NCBI GenBank assembly: GCA_017654935.2
Contig: CM065710.1
Coordinates: 29,204,197 to 29,268,196, forward strand
Direction of reading: 5' to 3'
DNA length: 64,000 nt
Source: Phymorhynchus buccinoides
Taxonomy: Eukaryota > Mollusca > Gastropoda > Neogastropoda > Raphitomidae
The first letter of the stretch is position 1. Every line of letters begins with the position of its first letter. This document shows, piece by piece, positions 26,166-38,008 of this stretch. The notes under the pieces were generated by a model. That model was given only the letters and a program-made list of their open reading frames with translations. It was not told the DNA's origin and ran no database searches. Both the position numbers and the translations under genes were made by a program.

Positions 26166-26937
26166 TGGACAGTGGAACACACGTTAATTCGACAAAAAAC
26201 GCAGACACGGGCCGACACAAAGCGTTCATTCAACACGGGACAACTTTACGACATTCCAGGACTGCGTTTTGAAGGGGAGTTACCTGCCTTGTCACTGCAA
26301 AAAGGAGAAGAAAAAAAAAAAAGCGAAAAAAAACCCCAAACCCAGCAGAGTCAGTCAATAAATTACATAAAAAAATATTCATCAGCAAGGGATATCGCAA
26401 GCACAAATCAAAGGAAGGAAAATGTGAATAAAAGGAGGCTTGGCAGGTTTTTTTTCTTTCTTTTTTTCCTGAGATGTACACAGCAATCGCTCATCTTGTG
26501 CACAAATGTATCAGGACCTATACTAAAAATTGTGCAACAACACCACGAAAAAATACAAACCGTTGATCAAAATTAGGAAAGCTTCCGGAAACCAGTCATT
26601 TCGACACAGAGCAATCTACTACCATAGGGAATTTTGAAATGGGCCAATCACGGCCTTTCTGAATAAATAATCTCCGGTCTTCACTCTACAATAGGGAATT
26701 GTGTTGTGCTGTATTTTGTGTGTGCGAAATAGCATTTGTTATAACAACAACAACAACATACAGTATTTATACGGCGATGAATCTTGATATAAATCAAATC
26801 AAAGCGCACACACACGTTAGCATTCAAAGCGCATTCAAACACAAACGCAATACAAAGCGAACACACACGGATAACATAAATGGAATATAGCAGAAACAGA
26901 CATAATGGCAAGAGAGAGAAGAGAAAGAGAGAGGAGC

Positions 26938-27416
26938 TTTAATGACGGGTGAACAGGTGGGTTTTGAGGTTAGCTTTGAAAGCAGAGAGTCGGTCGCTGA
27001 CGGAGGGAGAGAGGAAGTTTGTTCCAGGAGGTCGGTCCTGAGACAGCAAAAGAGCGCCGACCAACAGTTGAAAGCTTATACCTAGGGATCTGGAGAGAAA
27101 GAGGGTCAGAAACTGAACGTAAAGTGCGAGCTGGTGTATAGATGGAAATATTGTCGCAGAGGTAAGATGGAGCAGCTATATGAATAGATTTATAGCAAAG
27201 TGTGTTTAATTTATACTCAATTCTGTCTGCGACAGGAAGCCAGTGCAAAGAACGCAGAAGAGGGCTAACATGATCAAACTTTTTTTTCCTAAGGACAAGA
27301 CGAGCAGCTGTGTTTTGAATACGCTGGAGACAAGATAGAGAAGAGACTGATAGGCCAGAAAGGAGAGCATTACAGTAGTCAATACGAGATAGGATGAGGG
27401 AAGTAACAAGCTTTGC
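26938..27416 (-). pseudogene. LINE reverse-transcriptase 3' fragment (CR1/L2/Jockey-like)
   Basis: The minus strand encodes SRIDYCNALLSGLSVSSLSC, AARLVLRKKKFDHVSPLL, LHWLPVADRIEYKLNTLCYK and SWNKLPLSLR, the standard thumb/C-terminal pattern of non-LTR reverse transcriptases. A single frameshift near 27,000 precedes FKANLKTHLF and a stop. The fragment continues at 28,230-28,350 on the far side of an inserted DNA element. The clade call is inference. Confidence 0.85.
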
Positions 27417-28229
27417 CAGACCTGTTTACCCTTATAATGAAAAACCCGGAATTTGCCACACACAAAAACGGAATTTGAGAACAAAAACCGGAATTCACAT
27501 GATCTGTACACGACTCGCGATAAAGCGGTTTCTTGTTCTTCTCCTTTCTGCGAACATTGGCGTCGATTTTCAATATTGTGATGATTTCTTAGCTCAATTT
27601 TGCCAGAAAAGTTTTATTAGTAAATTCAGTCACTAATTCTTAGTCAATTTTAGTATAAAACAAGCTGGAAAAAGCAAAATACCTGGAAATGTCCACGATG
27701 GGACAGAGAAAAATCACTCGGCCACGGATCGGCGGATGCCAAGTTGCAACTCGGCGCCATCGCGATCAATTTTGACTTAATTTTCCGTTGAAAACTTCAA
27801 AATTCTCACATCATCGTATTTTCCAGTGATAATATAATCTAAATTGACTCATTTCAAGCCCTAATTACAATCTCTACCATTAAAAAACTGCCTGGAAAGC
27901 TCTTCGAATCGACAGTAAAAGTCTGGCCGCCATTTGCTCAGTCCCGAAATATATTGACCAAAATAAAAACATTATTTCAGCCCTTTAACCAATGAAAATG
28001 CAGCATTTAATGCATGTGACGTCAAGCACAACCCCTTTTATGATGACGTAGCGTGTTAGGTACACGTTTCGGTCAACCCTTGAGTCTTTTCCTACGAACG
28101 GAAACAAATAATAGATGGTTTTTCGAAATCCCGGAATTTTCAGCGTTCACCCGGAATTTACTATTTTACCCGGAATTTTAGCAAATTTCTGGAATAATTC
28201 CGGCTAAACCGGAATGGTAAACAGGTCTG
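27417..28229. mobile_element. CAGACCTG-TIR element, 813 bp, 6-bp TSD, inside the LINE
   Basis: Ends CAGACCTGTTTACC and GGTAAACAGGTCTG. TSD CTTTGC at 27,411-27,416 and 28,230-28,235. No open frame of note. CCGGAATTT motifs occur in both subterminal regions. Confidence 0.92.
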
Positions 28230-28350
28230 CTTTGCTGTGGATTCATCTGAGAGGTATTTACGAATATAGCCAATGCAACGAATTTGATAGTAGCAAGACT
28301 GACAGGTCTGAGTCAGGAAACTCTGCATGGAAAGAGTATTGTCCAACACA
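28230..28350 (-). pseudogene. Continuation of the LINE fragment
   Basis: Reads DNTLSMQSFLTQTCQSCYYQ and IRCIGYIRKYLSDESTAK, which directly precedes LVTSLILSRIDYCNAL at the other side once the insertion and one TSD are removed. Confidence 0.8.
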
Positions 28351-28454
28351 TAGAACAACACATACACATGTAACATATTTGGGGTTAGATTTCTACCATA
28401 ATCTATATAATCTTACAGTGCTGCACGTGTTTTGCGTTTATTTGTGTGTGTGAA

Positions 28455-29222
28455 ATACAGTATTTTACGGACTATACGGCGATACTTTGTCCCCCAGACC
28501 GAGAGCTCTGTGCCTTGTAGTGTGACTAATCAAATAGATATCATTATGAAAGGAAGCGTAGAACACAGCCCTGTCATGCAGTCTCAGAACGATAGAGAAC
28601 TCCATAGCATCATCATCATCATCGTTATCATCGGCCTCATTTTCCATCAATCACTAAAAAGAAAAAAATGTCTCAAATTCTGTGGCTTTGCATGCCCTGC
28701 TCTCATGGTGACCTCAGTTTCGGTTTCCAATCCAGTCTGTGCCTTGGTGCGTTCGGGTCAAAGTCATGGGGATCAGTGTGTTCTGGGGAGCTGTCGGTGG
28801 ACGGTCGTGGTGGCGCCCTCGGAGGAGGACCTCACTCACGCTGGCTCCGCGACTAAGATAACAGTGTCGTCAGTAGGGGGCTTAGTAGATGGTGTCCTGA
28901 ACAGGCTCCACTGAACTCCACCGAAGCGACTCAGCAGCAGTGCAGTGTCTCCTCGGTTGGTTGCCTCTTGATGGCCTAACATAGATTTGCTCCCCTTGGA
29001 CTGCTGGTCTTGGATTCTGCGACCTGAACAAGCCGGGGTGTAGCTGCGAATTGGGACTCGGAACGAGCGGCGTGGGAGCAACGCCACTGTACGGCCCAGA
29101 AGATGGGACAGCAAAAAAGAAAGAAAAAAAAAGTAAGAAACTTAAAACGAAATCTGCATTTTGTGCAAAATTTGAGGCTGCGCTTTATTATCAGGTGCGC
29201 CTTGTAGTCCATTTAATACGGT
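28455..29222. mobile_element. TIR element of the TTTTTCGGACTATAAGGCG group, hosting a SINE-like repeat
   Basis: Left CAGTATTTTACGGACTATAC, right CTTGTAGTCCATTTAATACG. Confidence 0.65.
28690..29115 (+). repeat. Dispersed repeat ending GATGGGACAGCAAAA, single-copy form
   Basis: Contains GACCTCACTCACGCTGGCTC, one GTCGTCAGTAGGGGGCTTAG, and GGCCCAGAAGATGGGACAGC plus A tail. Minus copies at 51,950 and 52,672; an expanded copy at 59,235. 29,223-29,845 has a diverged ~110-bp duplication (29,345-29,520) and no gene. Confidence 0.85.
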
Positions 29223-29847
29223 AGTATTTTATTTTTGTAACAACACATAACTTTTTTTGTGTGGTGAGATTATAATCATATAAGACAATTATACAAGCTA
29301 TTGGCCACTGCAACTAGGGTTATCAACACCCTTGACAACGAAGAGCTAAGCCCTTGTTGGTCAGTATCCAAAAGGGCATTAACTCTTGCAAAAGGCGGCC
29401 ATTCAGTGGCCTCAAGTATGGTTACTGGCGAGAGTTACGCCCTTGTTTGGTCAGTACTCAAGCATCTACTAAGGGCATTCACTCTAGCAAAAGGTGGCCG
29501 TTGCGGTGGCCAACATACAGCGCCGCACAAACGGTTTGTAAAAAGGGAGATAGTTACGCAAAATGCAATCTACCGTAAAGAAAACCCCAAAAAACCCAAC
29601 AGATTGAGATGATGTAATACATGTACATCAAATTAAAAAACAAAAAAAGTTTACACAAAAAAAGACTAAACATTTGATGCCAAGGACGTACATTGACACT
29701 TTCAAAATTGGTGAAGTTTAGTTTTAAAAACATACTCCTGTTCTCATGTAACTGGGTGTAAAGACAACGTTGTGCTTAACATGACTGTGGTGTTAATCAA
29801 AAACGATCAGAAATCAAAAGTTTTAGTCATTCGTTGGTGAAATAAAG

Positions 29848-30222
29848 GTGCACCCTGGCGGATTAGTTTTTTTTGCAAGAAACACGTCGAGATCACCAGG
29901 AAAACACCCTTTACAGAGATCGCAACACTCACTTTGCTCTGGTTTCCTAGAAATCAAACCGTCAAATCGGCGATTCCTCCTTGGCGGAGGTGCTGGGAGT
30001 CATAACCCCCTTTTTTTTTACTCTGCAAAGACTAAAAAGCTTCAACCACACCGAGTGTCCTCCACCCACCCCATCCAAAATGGCTTCTCTCTCTGGCATT
30101 CTCTCTGGCGTTTGATTTCTAGGAAACCAGAGCAAAGTGAGTGTTCCGATCCCTGGAAAAGGCCGTCTCTCTGGTGACCTCGACGTGCTGCTTGCAAAAA
30201 CTTATCCGTCAGGGTCCACCTT
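29848..30222. mobile_element. Fold-back element (second copy)
   Basis: Same arms as 15,773-16,330, with a different centre (ACTCTGCAAAGACTAAAAAG). Confidence 0.8.
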
Positions 30223-30225
30223 TAA

Positions 30226-30456
30226 CCCTTTCAACGCTAGCCATTCCTCAGTCAAAATTTACCATTAAACTTACCCGGGTAGAGAAAAGATTTCGTCTGG
30301 AATATTGGGGATTACTCTGCGGCGTGCATAAAATAGGGCCTGTCCTTAACTCCCAAAATTAAGAACATAAGGTCACTGGATACCAGACTGATGCCTTTCA
30401 GTGACATGGGTGTCAAATCATTGTGGTGCCAAGAGGCGACAGTGGCGATGAAAGGG
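30226..30456 (+). mobile_element. piggyBac-like MITE
   Basis: TTAA on both sides, CCCTTTCAACGC to GATGAAAGGG. It abuts the preceding fold-back element. Confidence 0.85.
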
Positions 30457-31590
30457 TTAATTAAGCCATAATAGGTGAAAAAACAAAAACTAAGGGTGTT
30501 GAAGAAAATGGGCGTATTTAATACCTGTAGTGTTATCGACCTGTCAGTATGGAGGACCCCCATTCCTAATTCACACTGACACTCCCTCCATATGTCTAGA
30601 CATCATCAAATCAAACGCATCCCGTTCTCAAAAAAATTCAAACGCACATGATTCATAAATTACTATTTTTTAAAATTGAATATGTACCACTGTATTTTAA
30701 AGGCTGTTTTACTTTTAGTTGCCCTGGTGCTTTGCCCGTCAAAGGTTTAAGAATAAACCAAAATATACCGATGTACAAGTAGTGCAAAGAGGCCTGCCAG
30801 CCGTGAGATATAAAACAATATCCAGAGATATCATTTGCATATATTAACCCATAGGCTTAGTGTAAACGTGCGTGAGAAAAGGTGTAAGAATATACCGTTG
30901 CTATTAGAAACTTGACGTCACAGTTATATATCTCACGGCTTGTTTACTTGCACGCGACTATCTGCAGTACTCAAACCATATTTTCTTTATTTGCATCAAG
31001 TGATGTTTAGTAAAACAAAAAGCCCAAACATACTCCTAACCCTGTGCCTTAACCCGATAAATGCAAAAGGTTGTTTATGATGAACATTTTACATTGACAT
31101 TTTTTTGTGTGAATAGTAACTTTTAGTGAAATTGCAAATGATAAAAATAGCGGCCAGCAACCTTAACTCAAGGTAGTGTCACTGCAAATAGCGTCTTCTG
31201 AGCAGGACACCAAAAAACGTCATCTTAGTGAACTTATGCAATCACTATTATTACATCATCATTGAAAGTTTGTCATTGGCGAAATGACAATAACTATGGC
31301 CTGTGATTGCAGTGTAAAACGAATATGTCATTGTAAAGGCTATTTTTTTAGACAGCAAATTCCAGTAGGTTCATGTTTCGATTAATAATCAGTTTCCTTT
31401 CATAATGTATCAATGAGCTCATAGCTCACGACTTTCTAACTTGGAGAACTATATTATTAGTGGATGAGTGGGATTTTCTTACTACGGTGAGGTGGTTAGT
31501 ATTATTTTAGATCTGCATGCATGGCCGTCTCGCTTCTTCGTTGCGTGCTTGATTATCACCTGAAAGTGGTAAAATATCGGTATATATCCG

Positions 31591-31711
31591 TTATTAGGAT
31601 TTGCGAGTGTGATATTGCTTTTATCCTATCTCTCGTGGCTTGCTGTTTATCACACTCGACAACAAGCCACGAGAGATAGGATAAAAGCAATATCACACTC
31701 ACAAATCCCAA
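31591..31711. repeat. Long near-perfect hairpin
   Basis: About 50-bp arms: GAGTGTGATATTGCTTTTAT and CCTATCTCTCGTGGCTTG against CAAGCCACGAGAGATAGG and ATAAAAGCAATATCACACTC, with a 20-base loop. Weaker inverted AGCCGTGAGATATA motifs lie at 30,800 and 30,937. 30,461-31,590 otherwise shows nothing. Confidence 0.85.
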
Positions 31712-31806
31712 TAACTGATAATAATTATCGTGATTTTATCAGTGTTTTTGTTTGTTTTTTATATTGATATTTTTGTTTTTATAAAATGTATGAAAAAAAT
31801 AAATAC

Positions 31807-32185
31807 TCTGGAACCTCCCTTTTTAACTTAAGACCCCGAAGAATCATCCAAAATAAGGTCTTGAGAGGGAGAGGGAGTTGCCCAAGGGAGGTAATTTTAA
31901 TGTTTTCACAACGAAGGGCAATGTCTCGGAGAAGTAGGTCTTAAGTGGGAGGGAGTCTTATAGGAATGAAAATCTGATTAACATCCTCCGGTCTGGAACG
32001 GACACATATGGGACACTAGTAGATATAAAGATGGTGGGAACAATCCTGGAGGCAATGCCCGGAGGCAGTGCAACACCAGGAAAGTCCCGAATTAGTAACA
32101 ATACATATGTATCTTAAAGATAATCTAAGTATTAGTTTTATAAGTGGGGGGTCGGGGGGGGGGTTTTATAAGGGAGGTTCCACTG
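31807..32185. mobile_element. Tc1/mariner-like MITE hosting a ~140-bp element
   Basis: GGAACCTCCC at left, GGGAGGTTCCACTG/TA at right. 31,980-32,115 is a short element also found at 47,345-47,510 and 54,185-54,320. Confidence 0.75.
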
Positions 32186-32394
32186 TAGTAAAACAGATGT
32201 GAAACTTCTTGACCTTTTTTCTAATTTTTTACTTGCGTTAGTACTTACTAGTGAGCATTAAAATGAAGAAAAGATTAAATATTTTAGGGCTCTGAAAATT
32301 AATTAATTAATTATGGTTACAGTAAATTTTAGGGGGGAACAAACAGGTATGCTTCTTTAATGTTGGGAAAACGCAGGATTGGTATTTTTTAAAT

Positions 32395-32660
32395 TTTTTT
32401 ATATTGGGCATATTCTAGTCACAGAAACTTATCTCTGTGAAATTCAGGCTGCTCTCCCCCGGAGAGCGTGTCGCTGCAAGTGCAGCGTCTACAATTTTTT
32501 TTTCGGGGGGTGGGGGGCACAGGGTGAGGAGGGGGTGTGGACACACTTGGAAAACCTAGCTATAAATTTGGCCATATCAGGCAGCGGGATTTCTCCCTGC
32601 TCTTACCGACTTTCAACTGCCGTGGGTTTTTTACGTGCCACCTTCGAGTTTTTACACACA
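32395..32660 (-). mobile_element. SINE type A, 3' part
   Basis: Shows the tail hairpin region (CACAGAAACTTATCTCTGTG), CTGCAAGTGCAGCG and GGCAGCGGGATTTCTCCCTG. Confidence 0.8.
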
Positions 32661-32807
32661 CAAATAGCGTCATACAAAGGAGCTTACTGTTGAAAGTCAA
32701 ACTACACTCATTTATGCTTCGATTTCTTCCCTTAGTCTGTGCTCGACAGCCATTTGGGCCTCATTTTTAGCAGGTTGCACTTAAGTCACCAGGCAACGGT
32801 CGCCTGG

Positions 32808-33950
32808 CTCAAGGCTACGTCAGACCGACTGACATAGGCTAGAACACCAAGGCTATGTCAAACTGTTGTTATGCAATGCACTGCTACGCAGGGGATTGTC
32901 TTTAGCCGTGACAAGTTCCTAGCATAACATCATCCATGGTTCGTGGGGACTTGGAAGAGTGCCAAAAAAGGACCTTAAAAGGACCTTTAAAGGACCAGCA
33001 AATTTTTTAAAGGACCTATTTAAACCTTGTTTGTAGTTGTATTTGCAGACGTGGTGGGCGCAGAGCCAGACGCCGACGATTGTGGCTGAGCAGATTTTTT
33101 TTTTTTTTGACTGAGCAGATTCATTTGTTGTTACAGATTCATTTGCTGCTTGCAAAAAAAGTCGGTCACATTGCACCTCGATTCCGCCTTGTGCCTTCTT
33201 TCAGCTTTCTTGTGATTTTCAGTCTTTCACTCTTTGCGTGTTGTTTCAGCACCGACTCTCCCATTGACAAGATGTTTTTTTCACAATATGCACAACGAAC
33301 TGCATGTTTGTTGTCCATCACTTTTCGGACCCAGTCCTTATAAATGTCCTCTCAGCCAACGATCCTGAAAACGAACACTTTCCAGGCATTTTTACACTTT
33401 TTACTTGAAAACAAGCACTGAAGCAGCCGCATGTGCGAAGAATTTCAACATGGCGCATAAGATATCTCGCCGAATCTCGCGCACGTGACCGGATTTACAG
33501 TGACTATTAAAATTAGATCGTCTGCTCGAAAGATACGAAGGCGATCGATTTTTGGCAAATTTTATTTCATTTAATATATTTTTTTGAGTTCATTTCTTAT
33601 GACAAGGTACTTAGTTTTGTTTTTTGGCCCGATGAAAGGATTTAAACTGACCGCACCAATTTTAAAAGGACCTTTGACTGATTTGAAAGGACCTCCTTGC
33701 TGATATAAAGGACTTAACAGGCCTTTTGAAGACCGATCAATTTCACAGCACTTTAAAGCACCTGAAAGGACCCCACGAACCCTGTCATCAGTCTCCCAAA
33801 TCCCCCCGAAGACAAGAGTGTGGCTGCCCACGTGGTGGGGGTAATCCAAAACGGTCACACACGTAATGTTCTCATCCCTAGCTGATGCATTTGTACCATA
33901 GTGTTCACGTGCTTCGACTGTTAGGAAATTCCTTTTTTTTGGGGGGGGGG
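32808..33950 (+). repeat. (CAA)n-tailed repeat split by a DNA element
   Basis: The 5' part 32,808-32,934 and 3' part 33,785-33,925 match the unbroken copy at 11,497. Confidence 0.85.
32935..33784 (-). mobile_element. hAT-like element with 5-bp TSD and zinc-finger remnant
   Basis: Ends CATGGTTCGTGGGG and CCCCACGAACCCTG. TSD TCATC at 32,930-32,934 and 33,785-33,789. On the minus strand 33,235-33,345 encodes WVRKVMDNKHAVRCAYC followed by a C-terminal His, the C-x2-C...H pattern of BED-type fingers at hAT transposase N-termini. It is broken by frameshifts and lacks the catalytic region. Confidence 0.75.
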
Positions 33951-34095
33951 GAAAATTCTGTCGAGAATTTTTTGTTTACACAAAAGAGATGAGTAAGCAC
34001 ACCAACTGGATGTGGCGTTTTAGTTGGCAGACTTGCGCCTTTCTTTTTCGCAAAGTACCATTTTGTTTTCTGTCTTGATTAGCTATGTTGTAGTA

Positions 34096-34402
34096 CAGTG
34101 GAACCCCCCTAATATAAGACCTCCTATTATAAGACTCCCTCCCACATAAGACCTACTTCTCTTTTCAGACAAGACGAAATAAAATCAGCAACACCGTGTT
34201 AAAAGAGCGATATTTCGAATTTTTATAAAAATCTTTGCCCAGCTAAAACGTTGGCCAACTGAATGTTTGAAGCAACGAATCCTGCTTCTCTGAGACATTT
34301 CCCTTCTTCGTAAGTATCAAAATCACCTCCCTTATAAGACCCCTCCCTTATAAGACCTCATGTTGGATGTTTTTTGAAGGTCTTATAAGGGAGGTTCCAC
34401 TG
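34096..34402. mobile_element. Tc1/mariner-like MITE, complete
   Basis: CAGTGGAACCCCCC to GGAGGTTCCACTG, TA at 34,094-34,095 and 34,403-34,404. Confidence 0.9.
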
Positions 34403-34664
34403 TACACGTAGTAATTCTTCAAACAAACAAAAAGTGACCCGAAGCGCAGCGATTCCTGGGGTCGAGCGCGCACCATCTTGACTGCGACTCCCAACGAGTT
34501 AACAATCATTAAAAACAACGACAAAACAGCTTCTATACACAGGCAGGATCTGGGGTGAAAGTGAAGGTAGGGGGTGGTGGTGGGGGTGGTGTGGTGTGGG
34601 GGGGGGGGGGGGGAGGTATAGGAGGAGAGGGAGAGGGAAGGGTCACAACACTGATTTACTGTTC

Positions 34665-35106
34665 CAGGCATCAGAATACTCCAGAGTCCAATCCGCGGGC
34701 GAACAACACTCGCCATGACTCGGGAGTCGACATCGAGTCGGACCCCACAAAACTCTAGTCCGTAGTCGGCATCATTGCGATCATTCGCTACCCGATTTCT
34801 CGCGGAAAAGTTCAAAGTTCTCACATCATCGTAGTCTCCCGCAATCATATCCTCTAAATCGACTCATTTAAAACCCAAATCACAATCACTGTCATCAAAA
34901 CAAACTCTGAAACACTGAAAGTAAGAGTCTAGAGAGCTCTAAACATGGCCGCGATTTTTCGTTTCCGAAGGCGCAGTATGAAAACAAACCATTTAAGAAT
35001 ACTATTTGAGAATAAGATCGCGCTGCCTCATGAAGTACAAACTGCGGCCGGCAGTGCCAAAACCTCGGCCAGTGGCTACTAAAACCGCGGGCCGTTCTGA
35101 TGCCTG
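34665..35106. mobile_element. CAGGCATCAGAA-TIR element
   Basis: CAGGCATCAGAATA at left and TTCTGATGCCTG at right; flanks TGTTC and TGTTT. Contains G/C-rich sequence at its left third. Confidence 0.75.
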
Positions 35107-35275
35107 TGTTTGTATCAGATTTTTTGGGGGGAGTTAAAAAAAAAATGAACCCAGTTATCAACAAGCTTTGAACAGTGAACCTTTCTCAGTGCTTGGATCC
35201 ACACACAATTCAAACCATAACTACACACACACACACACACGTGCACAAAACTCACGCACAAATATTTTCATCACA

Positions 35276-35571
35276 GGGGTGTTCCTGGGAAGTTTCAAAA
35301 ATCCTGCAAGGCAGGGGTCCAGGGGCGGCCCAGTTAACAACTTGACTTAATTAAACAAATCCTAAAAAATATAAAGTTCCTGGTAAAGGCATGTCAATAT
35401 TCATCTGTATTCATTTCTTTTATATTGTACGCATGAGAGAGAAACCCGAAGAAAAAAAAAGTTTATAAATAGGAAATTTCGTTGCTTCTAAAATTCTCAT
35501 CATCCGGCAACAGGCAACAATAAAAACAATCCTGTATTTCGGGACATCCTGAAAGCAGGAGCATCCATGTG
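35276..35571. mobile_element. GGGTGCTCC-TIR MITE
   Basis: Left GGTGTTCCTGGGAAGTTTC, AATCCTGCAAGGCAGGGGTC; right GGACATCCTGAAAGCAGGAG then CATCC. Same family as 50,958 and 62,383. 35,572-35,807 holds no feature. Confidence 0.7.
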
Positions 35572-35807
35572 ATTAGTATGGGTGCATGCAGCGAGTCAAA
35601 CTTTAGCCTGAACTTTCTCAACGAAACCCGATGTACAAACATATTGAGAAGCCTTTTCTTCAGGCAGTGGGCTTGCCTGAACCTGCATCAAATTGCCTGA
35701 ATTCACCCCTGCATTATGCCAACACAGTTATTTCCCCACCCCCACCCCAAATCCTTCCATCCACACCCCACCCCACCCCACCGTTTTCTCTCTCTTCGAA
35801 AACTTAC

Positions 35808-36502
35808 CACTTCGTCCCTATCCTGCGACATCTCCTGGGGAGTCGCCTCGCCAGCAGAAGGGGGAGGAGGAGCGGGGGGGGTACGTGCGGTGAGCGAGGA
35901 GTGGGCGAAGCGGGTGGGGGCGCGGTTGGGGGCAGGAGCAGCCGCCACAGAACCGGCGGCAGTAGTAGTAGTAGTAGTAGTAGTAGGAGGAGGAGGACGA
36001 GGAGTCGCGGTTCCTGCTGATGCGTTTGACACCACCACCACCTGCCCCCCTTGCCACTTGGACTGCGGTGGCGGTGGCGCCACCGCTGCTACTACTATAA
36101 CCGACGACGACTCCGACGAGCTCCCATGCGCGGACGAGCGCGCGGCAGCCGACGACACGGACGAGCGCGTGGCAGCCGACGACACGGACGAGCGCGTGAC
36201 AGCCGACGACACGGACGAGCTCTCTCGTCGCGGCGCAGCTGACAACACCGACATCGAGAACGTCGACTCTTCATCCGCCATGACGAGCTCCGACATGGAA
36301 AGCGAGCTGGCTTCTTCTTCTCCGAGTCGAGGAGTAGTAGAGGGAGGGAAGGAGGGGGAGGGGCCGGTGGTGGGATGGGGTTGGGGTTGGTCCGCCCCGC
36401 TGCTGGGGGTGCGGGCGTGGTGGGTGGAGGGGGGGTGGTGGGGGTGGAGGGTGGCGGCGGCTGCGGAGGTCGTCAGGGTGCCCTCCCCTGAGGGGTTAAG
36501 GT
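35808..36502 (-). CDS. Exon 6 in window: long low-complexity exon of the same gene
   Basis: This exon has 695 bp (2 bases plus 231 codons). The acceptor is TTTTCGTTGCAG and the donor GAAGTG/GTAAGTTTTCG, both strong. It starts DLNPSGEGTLTTSAAAATL and ends SQDRDEV in phase 0. In between are His/Pro/Thr-rich stretches, an SMSELVMADEESTFSMS segment, three near-identical Ser/Val/Ala/Arg repeats (RSSVSSA units), a Pro run, and a run of eight Thr next to Ala-rich sequence. Such composition is typical of disordered regions. If the donor is not used, translation continues about 37 codons into the intron to a stop. The next exon, if any, is not visible to the left. The open frame over about 700 bp in a repeat desert and the splice signals make coding status likely; the function is unknown. 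Confidence 0.82.
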
Positions 36503-36665
36503 CTGCAACGAAAACGGGGGCAGTTGAAAAAAAGTTTTGTTTTTGTTTTTGCTCCTTTTCTCTCCTTTTTCTGGTTTTTTTCCTTCTTACTTTTTTTTCT
36601 CTCTCCACACTCTCTCTAAACATTTCAGTTTATACTGTTTATTTTATTTTTTCTTAATTAGGGGT

Positions 36666-36703
<38 letters not shown>

Positions 36704-36850
36704 GTGTGTGCGTGTGCGTTATTTTCTCTTTTAACTCACTCAACTCTGGGCGATTTGTGTCCGTTCACAGCCCTTCCAACACTAGTCGGGTTTGCATTCA
36801 CTACATTAACAAAATTATTTTTAAGAGAAAGCCTAATTGCACAATATTAA

Positions 36851-37621
36851 CCCTTTCACCACCAGCCATATTTCAGCAAAAAATTTCCATTAACCCAATG
36901 ACTCCCAACCATTCGAACCAGGAATTGATCCCAGTTCCCGAGAGATGGGAATTAACTCCGAACGTCACACCAAATCTTTTCATTAAAAAAATCACCCAGA
37001 ATAAAGTCTAACTCACATTTCATTTCTGAAAGATGCATATTGAATAGCAATGATGATATTATTATTCCAAAGCTAACACACTGTCACACAACAAACCATG
37101 AATTGGAATAAAAAATCCGTAATGGCGCTCCGAGCATCGCGCCGAGTCAATACTGCGTCACGTCACGTGGAAAGAAGGAAAAAATTTGGGGTCACTTCGA
37201 AAAATCCGTTCAAAAAGACTAGTGGGTGCTTTCCCTTGCTGTAAGAACCAAAAACGGACCACTGAGAGTCAGGAACAGGAAGAACTAACTTAGTATATTG
37301 CATTGTGGGTAGGGAGAAAGTGAAAGTACTAGACCTGGCGTTCAGCGGGCGCAATCGGCGCATACGGGCTGCATGAGTTGACAAAATTTGGTCACATTTG
37401 GCGTCTGTGTCCTAGAGAGGGTTAAACTTACTTGGGTAGAGAAAGAAAATCCTCTGCAATATGGGGGATTCCTCTGTGACATGTATAGCGTAAGGCCTAT
37501 CCCTACCTTCCAAAATAAAGAAAACGGGGTCTTTGGATAACAGACCCTGGTTTGAGGCCTTTTCGTAACATGGGCGTTAAATCATTGTGGTGTTAAAACG
37601 CGACATTGGTGGTGAAAGGGT
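36851..37621 (+). mobile_element. piggyBac-like MITE interrupted at its internal TTAA
   Basis: Left end CCCTTTCACCACCAGCC, right end GGTGAAAGGG/TTAA. The insertion is 36,894-37,421. A GT microsatellite lies just before, at 36,666-36,720. Confidence 0.85.
36894..37421. mobile_element. Second TTAA-target element nested in the MITE
   Basis: TTAA at 36,890-36,893 and 37,422-37,425, termini CCCAATGACTCCC and CCTAGAGAGGG. Confidence 0.75.
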
Positions 37622-38008
37622 TAAAAAGATGTGTGGCATTATTTATGATAATAAAAGCTAACGTTGGATAAAGTTCCGAAGCAAGTTTTTTCATTAATGG
37701 CCGATTGACGACGTTTCGCAGAAAAAGCTTGATAAAGAAGATGTAGAGAGGGAGTGGGGGGTAGGGCCTCGCTTTCATTCATTTCCGTCCTAAAAATAGA
37801 CTAGAAGTCATTTCATTGGTTGAATATATTAAGGAACGGTGGAGGAATACTTTTATACCAGTTTGGTTTGCATGGGGTCGCTGTGTTGTGAACTGTGAAT
37901 GTCTAAACACGATGTACGCCAGAGCACACTCTCGTGTTGAACGGTTGTGCAAGGCATAGCGTACTCTCGTGTAGAGAGAGTTAAAGCTATCATGCTAGCT
38001 AACTACCA

